Positions 23,275 to 30,832 of a stretch of 31,503 bases of DNA are shown here, piece by piece. The translations under genes were made by a program, and so were the position numbers. Source of the DNA: Fimbriimonadaceae bacterium. Lineage in GTDB: Bacteria; Armatimonadota; Fimbriimonadia; Fimbriimonadales; Fimbriimonadaceae. The notes below the pieces were generated by a model. The model saw nothing but the letters and a program-made list of their open reading frames with translations, was not told the origin of the DNA and did not search any database. Numbering within the stretch: position 1 is the first letter of the stretch; each line of letters begins with the position of its first letter. The DNA lies in assembly GCA_019694835.1 (NCBI GenBank), contig JAIBBE010000161.1:1-31503 (forward strand), in the 5' to 3' direction.

Positions 23275-25248
23275 CCGCCCGTAACAGGCACGAGCCTCCA
23301 AGAAGGAATCTGAGTTCAGTATGCTCAAACTGAGATCACCCCGGCCACCCGCCCTTCCACGCCCCAGTGCTCCACGAATGGCCAACGGATGCTCGCCTGA
23401 GTTGGACTTGTGTGGTGTGCGGGGCCCCAAGGGTCCCACGTACGGCTGGACGACCGAGATCAAGTAGTAGTCCATTGACTCTTCGGTCGGATTGAAAGCC
23501 CGGATCAGCACGCACTTCTCGTCACCTTCACCGATCGAAGCGACCCTCTGGTTCAAGAATGGGAAGGGATCGCAGGGCTCCAGGTTGGAGTCGAGGGCCC
23601 ATAGGTCGACAAATGAGTGGGTCGAATGCCGCTCAAGGAAAAGGAGATCGCCGAGGCTGATGGCCCAAGGGTATTTGGTCCTTTTCTCCAGGGTGACCTT
23701 TCGAGCTTTTCCGAACGTGTCGTTGACGACGATGGTGCCATCGCTATGCGTATCGTGGTCCTTTTCCCCATCTTTCGTGGTGGTAACCGTCGTTTCCTCG
23801 GGACGCGTGATGAGGTCGCCATTGGCAAACACCCCGACGACCGGGCCACAGGGTAGCGGCGTGCTCGTTCCGCTGATCAAGTCATAGACGAAGGTATGAT
23901 ATCGCCAGCCTTCCGAACGACCCAAGCTGTACTTTGCGTAAAGGTACCTCGGCGTAATGCAGGTGATTGCGGTCGTCCGGGCGTTTACTCCGTGTGGAAC
24001 GATCTCTGCCTCCACTCCCACGCGCAAGACGTAGAACTTCAGATGGCAACCGTCTGGGTGACCACACTTTCGGGCGAAAAGAAAGCTCCCGTCTTCCAGG
24101 AGTTTGGTGGGCCATACCTTGGGCATCTCTGGCGTCCCTTTCAGGATTTGTTCGCCACTCGGACCCACGATGCTCGCAAACTGGCCCGATCCCGTGTAGC
24201 GGGCGGTAAAGGACCCGTCCCGGTCCACCATGAACTTGTCGTCCGATTCGACCACCGTGGATGTCTTCGGATCGAAAATCACTTCCCACGAATCTGATCG
24301 ATTCTGCAGCACTAGCGCGAACTCGCCGCTGCGCAATCGCGACTTGAAGTGGACCCTCCCATTGCTATCGTCGTGGAGACGAAGCTGATCCACGCGGAAG
24401 GTCTGGCCTCGAAACTCGGTCTGCCATGACTTGACGACGCTGAGTTTCGGCGGCTCTTGATCCTTCGTACCAAACCCAGCGATCATCAGGCCGTAGGCAG
24501 CCAGCAGCAAGAGCGAGGCCAGCGTGAGCTGCCAGGACAAGGCCCGTTTGAGAGCGATCGGTTCTCCCGCAGGCTGGACGCGTGCGGCCAAAAGCTTCTT
24601 GACGTCGGGAATGTCCCCCGTGCCAAACCGGTCCACCCAGCGGTCTTCGAACGCGATCAGAAGTTCGTTGAGTTCGGCGTCTCGCCCTTGCCGGTCGAGT
24701 TGGGCCGCAAGGAGAACGGTGAGACGGGTCGTAGTGGGATAGATAGAGGTTGCCTTGCTGAGCAGCTTCACAAATCGCTGCTGATCGACTTTGTGGGGCA
24801 AGGCCTCAAAGGCCCCGGCGATGACCTCTCCGAAGGCATCGCGTTGCGCGAGCCAATGCTCCGGGTCCCAGCCGTCCGCAACTGGCAGAAGAAGCCGCTC
24901 GATCGCATCGAGGTCGCGCGGCGGCATGACGGCAATCGCTTCGAAATCGAGCAGCGCGTACCCTCGGTACCGAAGATGGCTATTGCCAAGATCAAAGTCG
25001 TCCTCGATCTGGGGTCGCCGCAGTTCTTCCTTCAGTTTGTGGATGGCGAGACGTAGAGACGCGCGAGCATCGGAGGGCTCCAGATGTCCCCACAAGCGAT
25101 TCGCCGCCTCCGACCGAGCGATCCCCTCGGCCCCGGAGGCAAGGATGACGGCAAGGAGTTGGAACACCATCGGCGGCCGCACCTCAGCCTCCTTCCCCTC
25201 AAGGATCAGCCTCGGCTTCCCAATCAGATGCAGTTCGATGTCCGCCAT
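22945..25248 (-). CDS. Membrane-tethered SARP/BTAD-type transcriptional regulator with extracytoplasmic sensor
   Basis: Residues 1-95 form an OmpR/SARP-like winged helix (HLIGKPRLILEGKEAEVRPPMVFQLLAVI…ANRLWGH…ARASLRLAIHKLKEEL). A bacterial transcriptional activation (BTAD) helical-repeat region covers 100-225. One transmembrane helix (about 238-259, LSWQLTLASLLLLAAYGLMIAGF) leads to about 400 beta-rich residues outside the membrane that look like a propeller sensor. This is the CadC/ToxR layout: a one-component regulator that senses in the periplasm and binds DNA in the cytoplasm. The frame continues 330 nt (about 109 residues, from 23274 to 22945) antisense to the ior fusion. That tail is low-complexity and is probably not conserved, so the natural end may lie near 23275. 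A TACAAT box lies 9 nt before the ATG. It is divergent from the lectin/dockerin-like gene, its most likely target. Confidence 0.78.
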   Translation of the reverse strand: MADIELHLIGKPRLILEGKEAEVRPPMVFQLLAVILASGAEGIARSEAANRLWGHLEPSDARASLRLAIHKLKEELRRPQIEDDFDLGNSHLRYRGYALLDFEAIAVMPPRDLDAIERLLLPVADGWDPEHWLAQRDAFGEVIAGAFEALPHKVDQQRFVKLLSKATSIYPTTTRLTVLLAAQLDRQGRDAELNELLIAFEDRWVDRFGTGDIPDVKKLLAARVQPAGEPIALKRALSWQLTLASLLLLAAYGLMIAGFGTKDQEPPKLSVVKSWQTEFRGQTFRVDQLRLHDDSNGRVHFKSRLRSGEFALVLQNRSDSWEVIFDPKTSTVVESDDKFMVDRDGSFTARYTGSGQFASIVGPSGEQILKGTPEMPKVWPTKLLEDGSFLFARKCGHPDGCHLKFYVLRVGVEAEIVPHGVNARTTAITCITPRYLYAKYSLGRSEGWRYHTFVYDLISGTSTPLPCGPVVGVFANGDLITRPEETTVTTTKDGEKDHDTHSDGTIVVNDTFGKARKVTLEKRTKYPWAISLGDLLFLERHSTHSFVDLWALDSNLEPCDPFPFLNQRVASIGEGDEKCVLIRAFNPTEESMDYYLISVVQPYVGPLGPRTPHKSNSGEHPLAIRGALGRGRAGGRGDLSLSILNSDSFLEARACYGRLDWNDGLGLNSSRLFPHPRTHVASQASPGRIGRPKDGDASFAHGGSEGVVAGTCVQHEDQRFGARTSPLGHELGERLALRDLLGGCLELGSQGDAGENHRIDLLLIQGG

Positions 25249-25257
25249 CCCGCACTC

Positions 25258-25263
25258 ATTGTA
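25258..25263 (-). promoter_or_regulatory. -10-like box of the SARP regulator
   Basis: On the minus strand TACAAT (25263-25258) ends 9 nt before the ATG at 25248, so the message would have no leader or one of a few bases. The spacing is 2-3 nt longer than at other leaderless genes here. No Shine-Dalgarno site is evident. Confidence 0.35.
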
Positions 25264-25283
25264 ACCGGGGTCCCCGGGCGAGC

Positions 25284-25305
25284 CGTCGGCATGGGCAGGC
25301 CGACG
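25284..25305 (+). promoter_or_regulatory. Hairpin 1 in the SARP/lectin intergenic region
   Basis: A perfect 7-bp stem (CGTCGGC, 25284-25290, with GCCGACG, 25299-25305) and 8-nt loop sits between the divergent genes. It could be an operator dyad for the regulator or the first stem of a structured leader preceding the terminator-like stem at 25336. Confidence 0.35.
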
Positions 25306-25335
25306 TATGGGTTGGGAGCGTTTATTTGGCGTTAG

Positions 25336-25367
25336 CGCCCGGCCTTACGCGTTGGGCGGGCGTTTTT
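25336..25367 (+). terminator. Intrinsic terminator upstream of the lectin/dockerin-like gene
   Basis: CGCCCGGCC (25336-25344) pairs with GGGCGGGCG (25354-25362), 8 of 9 pairs, and TTTTT follows at 25363-25367. It is the only stem in the window with a U-tract. It points along the plus strand and ends 85 nt before the ATG at 25453, so it either attenuates a leader RNA of that gene or stops plus-strand readthrough from the ior operon. Confidence 0.5.
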
Positions 25368-25452
25368 CCCTTCCTTTGCCCTCCAAGTTGCATGTAGGCT
25401 CTCAATACGACCTCACGCGATTGCCGAGGTTCCCACTCGATGGGGGTTTGCA

Positions 25453-28400
25453 ATGTCCAATGTCTTAACAAAAGCTCTTTCTGTCATCGCAGCAGGTTTC
25501 GGCCTATGCAGCGGCCTTCTCGCCCAACCGTGGACCCAGGAAGCCCATCTCACGCCTCCCGGCCCCGATCTGACCGGGTTTACGCAGTGGTCCGGCAATG
25601 GGCATTGGTACAAAGCCGTCGTCGTTCCGGGCGGCATTACGCAGCCGACAGCAAAGGCGGCGGCAGAGGCCATGGGTGGCCACCTCGCGACGCTGACGTC
25701 AGCGGCAGAGAACGACTTCGTGTTTGGGCTGATCGACAGTCCGCCGTACTGGAATCACTTGGCCAATGGTGTTGGTCCGTGGATCGGGGCCCGGTCGGCA
25801 TCCAGCCCTGCTTACTCATGGGCCTGGCTGTCTGGGGAGCCTTGGACTTACACGAATTGGATGTCAGGTCAACCCGACAATACCGACCAAACGGCGGTGG
25901 CATTTGCTACCCATATCACGGGCGTGAGAATGAATGCGTGGGACAATGTGAGCCCGGACAACACCGGCGGCATCACCCCGCCTGTCATTTCGTATGTGGT
26001 CGAAGCATCCTCGGAAAACGGGGTTCCATCTGGCTACGGCTGGGCCGTGGACATCGATGGCGACCGCGCCGTCGTGACCGCACCCTTCTTTGGGCTCAAT
26101 CCGCCAAGCGAACTTTCAGGGGCTGCCTACATCTTCGATCGAATCAACGGTCAATGGCAGTACAGCGCAACGTTGCGCGATCCCGACGGAGACAACTTCG
26201 GCACCTCCGTTTCCCTCGATGGCGATCGCGTGCTCATTGGCTCCTACGGCGCCGGCGACTCGAACCGGGGCTTTGCTTTCATCTTCGAGCGAAACCAAAC
26301 TGGTCAGTGGGAGAAGGTGGCAAAGCTAGACCCAGCAGGTGGCGGGAGCGACCGCCAGGTTGGTCGATTCGTAGCATTGAGCGGTGACGATGCCGTCATC
26401 TGCTCGACCAGTTACGGCCGAACGTATCATTTCCGACGTTCAGCTTTGGGCGTGTGGGAAGAGATGGGCGCATACGAGCCGTTTGGTTTAAGTATCGCTA
26501 TCGACGGTTCGCAAATGGCCATCGGCTTACCGAACACTATTCGCATCTATCAGAGGTCCGTCAATGACTGGGTTCAAAGCGCCGAGCTGACATCGCCGAC
26601 AAGCGGTTTTGGCACGTCGGTGGCGTTGAAGGGAGGCCTTCTCGCAGTCGGTGCAGCCGATGCGGCTCGCGGTTTTGTTTACACGGGAAGCGGCGCCGCT
26701 TGGATGCAAGTGGCCGATCTTTCTGGTGCGGTTGGAAGCGGCATGGGCAACTCGTGCGCCATTTCGGACGACCATGTCGTCTTCGGCGCCCGGAGCTATG
26801 ACAATAACCGAGGCGCTGCCTATGTCTTCACCGCCCTCGGTGGAATCTGGACACAGCAATCGGTCCTCCAGTCAGCGACTCCAACCCTGGGACGCTACTT
26901 CGGTGGTTCAGTGGCCGCTTCTGGTACGGCCATCCTCGTCGGTGAACCAGCGACAACTGCTGGGCTGCCTGCTATCCAAGGCACCGCGACGGTATTCCGC
27001 CACGAGTACATCAACGTCGCCCCGATCCTCGATCCAATCGGAAACAAGACCGGCAGCGAACTCGCGGAGATTTCCTTTGACGCCAATGCCTCCGACGATC
27101 CCAGTCAGACGCTGACATACAGCCTGATTGACGCCCCAACCGGAGCATCCATCAACGCCGGCACCGGCGTCTTCACCTGGACGCCGACTGAGGAGCAGGG
27201 GCCGGGGGATTATGCGTTCACGGTCCGGGTATCCGACAACGGCGACCCCGCCCTCAGCGATGAGGAGCAGATCACGGTTCATGTCAACGAGGCCAACCAA
27301 GCACCGGTACTCAACGATCCGGCGAACCAGACGGTCGACGAAGGCTCTCTCGCTACCACCAACCTCAGCGCAAGTGACGCCGACCTGCCCGCTCAGCCGC
27401 TCACCTATTCGCTCGTCAGTGGCCCAGGAGCGGTTGTGGGGAATACGTGGTCGTGGACTCCCGGGGAGACGCACGGCGGCATCACCCACACCGTGACCGT
27501 GCAGGTGTCCGACGGCCTGGCGACCGCCCAGCAGAGCTTTGAGGTCACCGTCAACGAAGTCAACCAAGCCCCCGTTCTCAACCCAATCGGCAACCGAACC
27601 GTCAGCGAGCAGACGCTGCTGACTTTCGCTGCCACAGCAAGCGATCCCGACCTGCCCGGGAACGTGCTCGTCTACACTTTGGACGGCGCACCCGCCGGTG
27701 CCTCCATCGGCCTGTTCTCGGGCGTGTTCACCTGGACACCCGCCGAGACGCAGGGGCCGGGGGACTACACCTTCACCATTCGCGTCACCGACAACGGCAA
27801 CCCGAACCTGTCCGACGAGGAGACGATCAGCGTGCACGTCGATGAAGCCAATATCGCGCCGACCCTGCAGGGGATCGGGAACAAGACGGCCGACGAGGGG
27901 AGCGGCCTGACGTTCACGGCCATCGCCACCGATCCCGACCTGCCCGCCCAGTCGCTGACCTTCAGCCTGGTCGGTGCCCCCGCCGGGGCCGCGATCCACC
28001 CGACCTCCGGCGTCTTAAACTGGACTCCGACGGAGGCGCAGGGACCGGGCGCGTTCACATTCACAGTGCGCGTCACCGACAGCGGCACCCCGACGCTCTT
28101 CGACGAAGAGGAGATCACGGTGACCGTCAACGAGGTCAACGAACCGCCCGTCCTTGGCGGGATCGGCAACCAGACGGTGGACGAAATGACGCTCATGTCC
28201 GTCACCGCGACCGCGAGCGACCCCGATCTGCCCGGGCAGGCCCTCACGTTCAGCCTGGGAACAGCGCCCTCCGGCGCCTCAATCAATCCGACCACCGGCC
28301 TGATCTCTTGGACCCCGTCCGAAGCCGACGGCCCGAACCCGTTCAACTTCGAGGTGATCGTCAGCGATGGCACCGCGACCGATACGGAGTCGTTCGTCGT

Positions 28401-29463
28401 GACGGTCACCGAGGTCAACCGTCCGCCGGTTCTCACCCCTCCCGGCGATCAGACGCTGGCGGAAACGGCCACGCTGTCAGTGCAGCTTGCCGCGACCGAT
28501 CCCGACCTGCCCGCCAACGGCCTCACCTTCGAGAAAGTCTCGGGCCCGGCCTCACTAACCGTGTCCCCGTCGGGACTCGTTCAGTGGTCGCCTACCGAGA
28601 GCGACGGCCCCTCGACCGTGCCCGTGACGGTGCGAGTCTGGGATGATGGCAACCCCATCCTCAGCGACACCAGGACCTTCCAGGTGACGGTCACCGAGGC
28701 GAATCTGCCCCCGGCCATCGTCGCGATTCCGAATCAGATCATCGACGAGGAGGCTGCGTTCTCCTATCAGATCGTGGCCAGCGACCCTGACCTGCCCGGC
28801 CAGACGCTCACCTACTATGTCGCCCCGGGTGCACCGGCCGGATTGACCGTCGATCCACAGTCGGGGGTGCTCTCCTGGACTCCTACCGAGTCTCAGGGTG
28901 TGGGCATCTATTCGGTGACGGTAGGCGTTCAAGACGGCCTCGGCGGGGTCGACGAAAAGTCCTTCCAGATCACGGTTCGAGAGGTCGTCAAGACGATCTC
29001 CGGGCGGATCGAACTCCAGGACTACTTAGGCGACATCACGGGCCAGCCGATCACGATCGAGCTGCGGATTCCGGGCCAGCCGGTCGCGCTGTTCGTTCGA
29101 ACCGTGAACCTCACCGCAACGGGCTCGTTCCAATTCACCGCGACCTCGAATGCCGTCCCCGCCGGGACCTACGACATCGCGGTCAAGGGTTCACACTGGC
29201 TCAAACGCCTCATGCCGAGTGTTGCCATCGCTGCCAATGGTCGAAGCGGAATCGACTTCGGCGGTGCCCTCTCGCTGATCAATGGCGATGCCGACGGAGA
29301 CAACGAAGTCGCAATCGGTGACTTCGCCGTCATCAGTGCAGCCTACGGAAGCGCGATCGGAGATCCCAACTGGCTCGCCAGTGCGGACCTCGACGGCGAT
29401 CTCGAAGTCTCCATCGGCGACTACGCGATTCTGTCGGCGAACTACGGGCTGGCGGGCGACTGA
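25453..29463 (+). CDS. Secreted modular protein: C-type lectin, FG-GAP repeats, seven Ig-like repeats, dockerin-like end
   Basis: This 1336-residue protein starts with a signal peptide (about 1-25). A C-type-lectin-like domain (about 50-196) shows HWYKAVVVPGG, AAEAMGGHLATLTS and WTYTNWMSGQPDN, but no disulfide cysteines. FG-GAP/integrin-alpha-like repeats follow (about 200-515; GYGWAVDIDGDRAVV, FGTSVSLDGDRVLIGS). Then come seven Ig-like units of about 94 residues (520-1177), a carboxypeptidase-regulatory-like beta domain (1181-1275, SGRIELQDYLGDITG to KGSHWLKRLMP) and a dockerin-like calcium module (1277-1336, NGDADGDNEV and DLDGDLEVSIGDYAIL). No enzyme domain is seen, so adhesion or polysaccharide binding at the surface is inferred. 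A GGGGG Shine-Dalgarno-like run lies 6 nt before the ATG. A membrane-tethered regulator is divergently transcribed. Confidence 0.9.
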   Translation: MSNVLTKALSVIAAGFGLCSGLLAQPWTQEAHLTPPGPDLTGFTQWSGNGHWYKAVVVPGGITQPTAKAAAEAMGGHLATLTSAAENDFVFGLIDSPPYWNHLANGVGPWIGARSASSPAYSWAWLSGEPWTYTNWMSGQPDNTDQTAVAFATHITGVRMNAWDNVSPDNTGGITPPVISYVVEASSENGVPSGYGWAVDIDGDRAVVTAPFFGLNPPSELSGAAYIFDRINGQWQYSATLRDPDGDNFGTSVSLDGDRVLIGSYGAGDSNRGFAFIFERNQTGQWEKVAKLDPAGGGSDRQVGRFVALSGDDAVICSTSYGRTYHFRRSALGVWEEMGAYEPFGLSIAIDGSQMAIGLPNTIRIYQRSVNDWVQSAELTSPTSGFGTSVALKGGLLAVGAADAARGFVYTGSGAAWMQVADLSGAVGSGMGNSCAISDDHVVFGARSYDNNRGAAYVFTALGGIWTQQSVLQSATPTLGRYFGGSVAASGTAILVGEPATTAGLPAIQGTATVFRHEYINVAPILDPIGNKTGSELAEISFDANASDDPSQTLTYSLIDAPTGASINAGTGVFTWTPTEEQGPGDYAFTVRVSDNGDPALSDEEQITVHVNEANQAPVLNDPANQTVDEGSLATTNLSASDADLPAQPLTYSLVSGPGAVVGNTWSWTPGETHGGITHTVTVQVSDGLATAQQSFEVTVNEVNQAPVLNPIGNRTVSEQTLLTFAATASDPDLPGNVLVYTLDGAPAGASIGLFSGVFTWTPAETQGPGDYTFTIRVTDNGNPNLSDEETISVHVDEANIAPTLQGIGNKTADEGSGLTFTAIATDPDLPAQSLTFSLVGAPAGAAIHPTSGVLNWTPTEAQGPGAFTFTVRVTDSGTPTLFDEEEITVTVNEVNEPPVLGGIGNQTVDEMTLMSVTATASDPDLPGQALTFSLGTAPSGASINPTTGLISWTPSEADGPNPFNFEVIVSDGTATDTESFVVTVTEVNRPPVLTPPGDQTLAETATLSVQLAATDPDLPANGLTFEKVSGPASLTVSPSGLVQWSPTESDGPSTVPVTVRVWDDGNPILSDTRTFQVTVTEANLPPAIVAIPNQIIDEEAAFSYQIVASDPDLPGQTLTYYVAPGAPAGLTVDPQSGVLSWTPTESQGVGIYSVTVGVQDGLGGVDEKSFQITVREVVKTISGRIELQDYLGDITGQPITIELRIPGQPVALFVRTVNLTATGSFQFTATSNAVPAGTYDIAVKGSHWLKRLMPSVAIAANGRSGIDFGGALSLINGDADGDNEVAIGDFAVISAAYGSAIGDPNWLASADLDGDLEVSIGDYAILSANYGLAGD
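27016..28983 (+). repeat. Seven tandem Ig-like (He_PIG/cadherin-like) repeats
   Basis: Seven units of about 280 nt each encode N-x-x-P-x-L…N-x-T…D-P-D-L-P-x-Q-x-L-T-x-S-L…G-x-x-x-W-T-P-x-E-x-x-G-P…V-x-V-N-E. Phrases such as SDPDLPG, WTPTEAQGPG and TVTVNEVN recur with few changes, so the DNA is locally repetitive and can gain or lose units by recombination or be misassembled. Confidence 0.85.
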
Positions 29464-29529
29464 CCTCGTACCGCCGACATCCCCATCCGAACTCCACGGG
29501 GATGTCGGCGGGGCGTCAGCGGTACGAGG
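29464..29529. terminator. Nested hairpin after the lectin/dockerin-like gene
   Basis: A perfect 14-bp stem (CCGCCGACATCCCC, 29471-29484, with 29498-29511; 13-nt loop) lies within a second perfect 10-bp pair (CCTCGTACCG, 29464-29473, with CGGTACGAGG, 29520-29529). The two share 3 nt on the left and so compete. It begins right at the stop codon of the plus gene. There is no U-tract. Confidence 0.6.
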
Positions 29530-29601
29530 GATGGGTCGCTAACGGGGTACGGACGGCCTTTTGGTGTGGTTGAAAGGCACCCGGAGCCCCTCACCCCCTT
29601 T

Positions 29602-29633
29602 CCCCTGTCCCCGCTCTTAATCGGGGAGAGGGG
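29602..29633. repeat. C/G-rich hairpin related to the element at 132-254
   Basis: CCCCTGTCCCCG (29602-29613) pairs with CGGGGAGAGGGG (29622-29633) with one G-G mismatch and an 8-nt loop. The flanks are C-rich on the left and G-rich on the right, as in the element near the left end of the window. It lies between convergent genes, a typical site for REP-like elements. Confidence 0.5.
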
Positions 29634-29639
29634 GGCGGA

Positions 29640-29670
29640 CCGTTGCGGGCACCATCGCCGCCCGCAACGG
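29640..29670 (-). terminator. Hairpin after the minus-strand dockerin-like gene
   Basis: A perfect 11-bp stem (CCGTTGCGGGC, 29640-29650, with GCCCGCAACGG, 29660-29670) and 9-nt loop begins 11 nt past the stop of the minus-strand gene. No U-tract follows. It most likely ends that transcript. Confidence 0.55.
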
Positions 29671-29681
29671 CTTGCTCGCAC

Positions 29682-30452
29682 CTAGTCGTCCCCGATTTGG
29701 CCGTAGTTCGCGCTGATGATCGCGTAGTCGGCGATATCGATCGTGAGGTCTACGTTGAAGTCTGCGTTATCGTAGTCGTACCAGCCTGCATCGCCGTAAG
29801 AAAGACCGTATCCTCCCGACAGGATGGCGTAGTCACCAATGCTCACTTCATTGTCTTGATCGGCGTCACCGTTAATGAGTTGGAACGGGGTGTCGAGCCT
29901 TCCCCCATCGGAGGTGATCTCAATGGCATCGGTAAACGTTCGGCGCAGCCAGCGAGGTCCTTTGACCGAGACACTGTAGATACCGGGTGCGAGTTGGGTG
30001 AAGAGAGGCACGCGATTCGTGTGGGTAAGCACTGAAGTCCAGGTCTCTCGGTTGGTCGGATTTGCGGTCTCGAAAATGTCGATGGTGAAACCACCCAGCG
30101 AAGACATGGGGCCGGCGGGGATATAGTCACCGGTCTCCACCAAGAGGTGGACGGGGCGATAGTCTCCGATGTTGATGCCAAAGGTGAAGCCGTGCCAGTA
30201 TTCACCTTCCGGAACTGTCCAATCCACTGCTGAAAGCCCCGGATCGAAGATCAGGGTCCCGTGGCCCTCTTCCCCGACCAGTCGGCCAGAAACCGGCTGG
30301 GATAGGCTGCCGAACCCAAATGCGCCGTTTCCTTGGCTGGCAATCGCGAAGGGAACGCCGAGTTCGTAGCTGATCGGGAGGCCACTTTGACCCATGCTGA
30401 CGACGGGCATGGCGAATCGCATGGATCCGACTCCGCACTCAAAGTGATGCAC
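29682..30452 (-). pseudogene. C-terminal part of a frameshifted secreted dockerin-like protein
   Basis: This frame continues the N-terminal half described in the next entry. Family-like sequence starts at MRFAMPVVSMGQSGLP; the few residues before it are out-of-frame readthrough, so a GTG at 30452 is unlikely to be a true start. A beta-rich domain follows (DIFETANPTNRETW to SVKGPRWLRRTF, the counterpart of KGSHWLKR in the lectin gene). The C-terminus is a dockerin-like calcium module (NGDADQDNEVSIGDYAIL, then DNADFNVDLTIDIADYAIISANYG). Restoring one base near 30425 joins the two halves into one chain of about 356 residues. It may be a real pseudogene, a sequencing error, or a lesion present in only part of the population. 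Confidence 0.75.
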
Positions 30453-30751
30453 GTTCCAGCACCACCCACGATGCCGATGAGGTCGCCGTTGAGCGGGGCG
30501 TTCTGGACCGCAGGGCCTCGATGGGCATCGTAGGCGAAATACGACCCGCCTTCCGGCGTTTGCGCATGATTGACTTCGCCTGTGTAAGTGGCCGTGAACC
30601 AGCCGATCGTGTGATCGCCGCGCGGAACAAACAGCGCGCCGTAGGTCTGTATCCCGTCGAGCGGCAATTCATACCACTGAACATAGCTGTAATTCTCGGC
30701 CATTGAGGCCGCCGCCAGCGACATGCTGACGAAAACAAAGAGCCCTCTCAT
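30251..30751 (-). pseudogene. N-terminal part of the frameshifted secreted dockerin-like protein
   Basis: The first 110 or so residues carry a signal peptide (MRGLFVFVSMSLAAASMA) and a compact beta-rich start (YSYVQWYELPLDGIQTYGAL, TIGWFTATYTGEVN, GIVGGAGTCITLSAESDP). After about 30425 the frame turns Ser/Pro/Arg-rich and no longer looks real. At the break the bases GATCCATGCG would read GAT CCA ATG CGA with one extra A, giving DPMRFAMP and joining the C-terminal half. The start is supported by TATCAT ending 6 nt upstream of the ATG. The function of this small secreted protein is unknown; it shares its C-terminal cassette with the lectin/FG-GAP protein. Confidence 0.75.
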
Positions 30752-30757
30752 CCCAAC

Positions 30758-30763
30758 ATGATA
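30758..30763 (-). promoter_or_regulatory. -10 box of the frameshifted dockerin-like gene
   Basis: On the minus strand TATCAT (30763-30758) ends exactly 6 nt before the ATG at 30751. It is identical in sequence and spacing to the oxidase-gene box. No -35 or Shine-Dalgarno site is clear. The intact promoter suggests the frameshift is recent or artefactual. Confidence 0.5.
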
Positions 30764-30832
30764 ACACGGATGTTTTATCAGAATTGCAGAAATTGGGCAA
30801 TGCTGTTAGGAGTGCGGGTAGTTGCGGCGCCA

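Noticed and set aside
23308..23336. ATCTGAGTT/AACTGAGAT stem just after the ior fusion stop, considered as a terminator
   Set aside because: It has one central mismatch and no U-tract, and it lies inside the antisense regulator frame.
27016..28983. Regular DNA repeats considered as a CRISPR array
   Set aside because: Unit length is about 280 nt, units are diverged and they encode Ig-like domains in one open frame.
30421..30430. Programmed ribosomal frameshift in the small dockerin-like gene
   Set aside because: No slippery heptamer or following stem is visible at the switch point; a one-base deletion is simpler.
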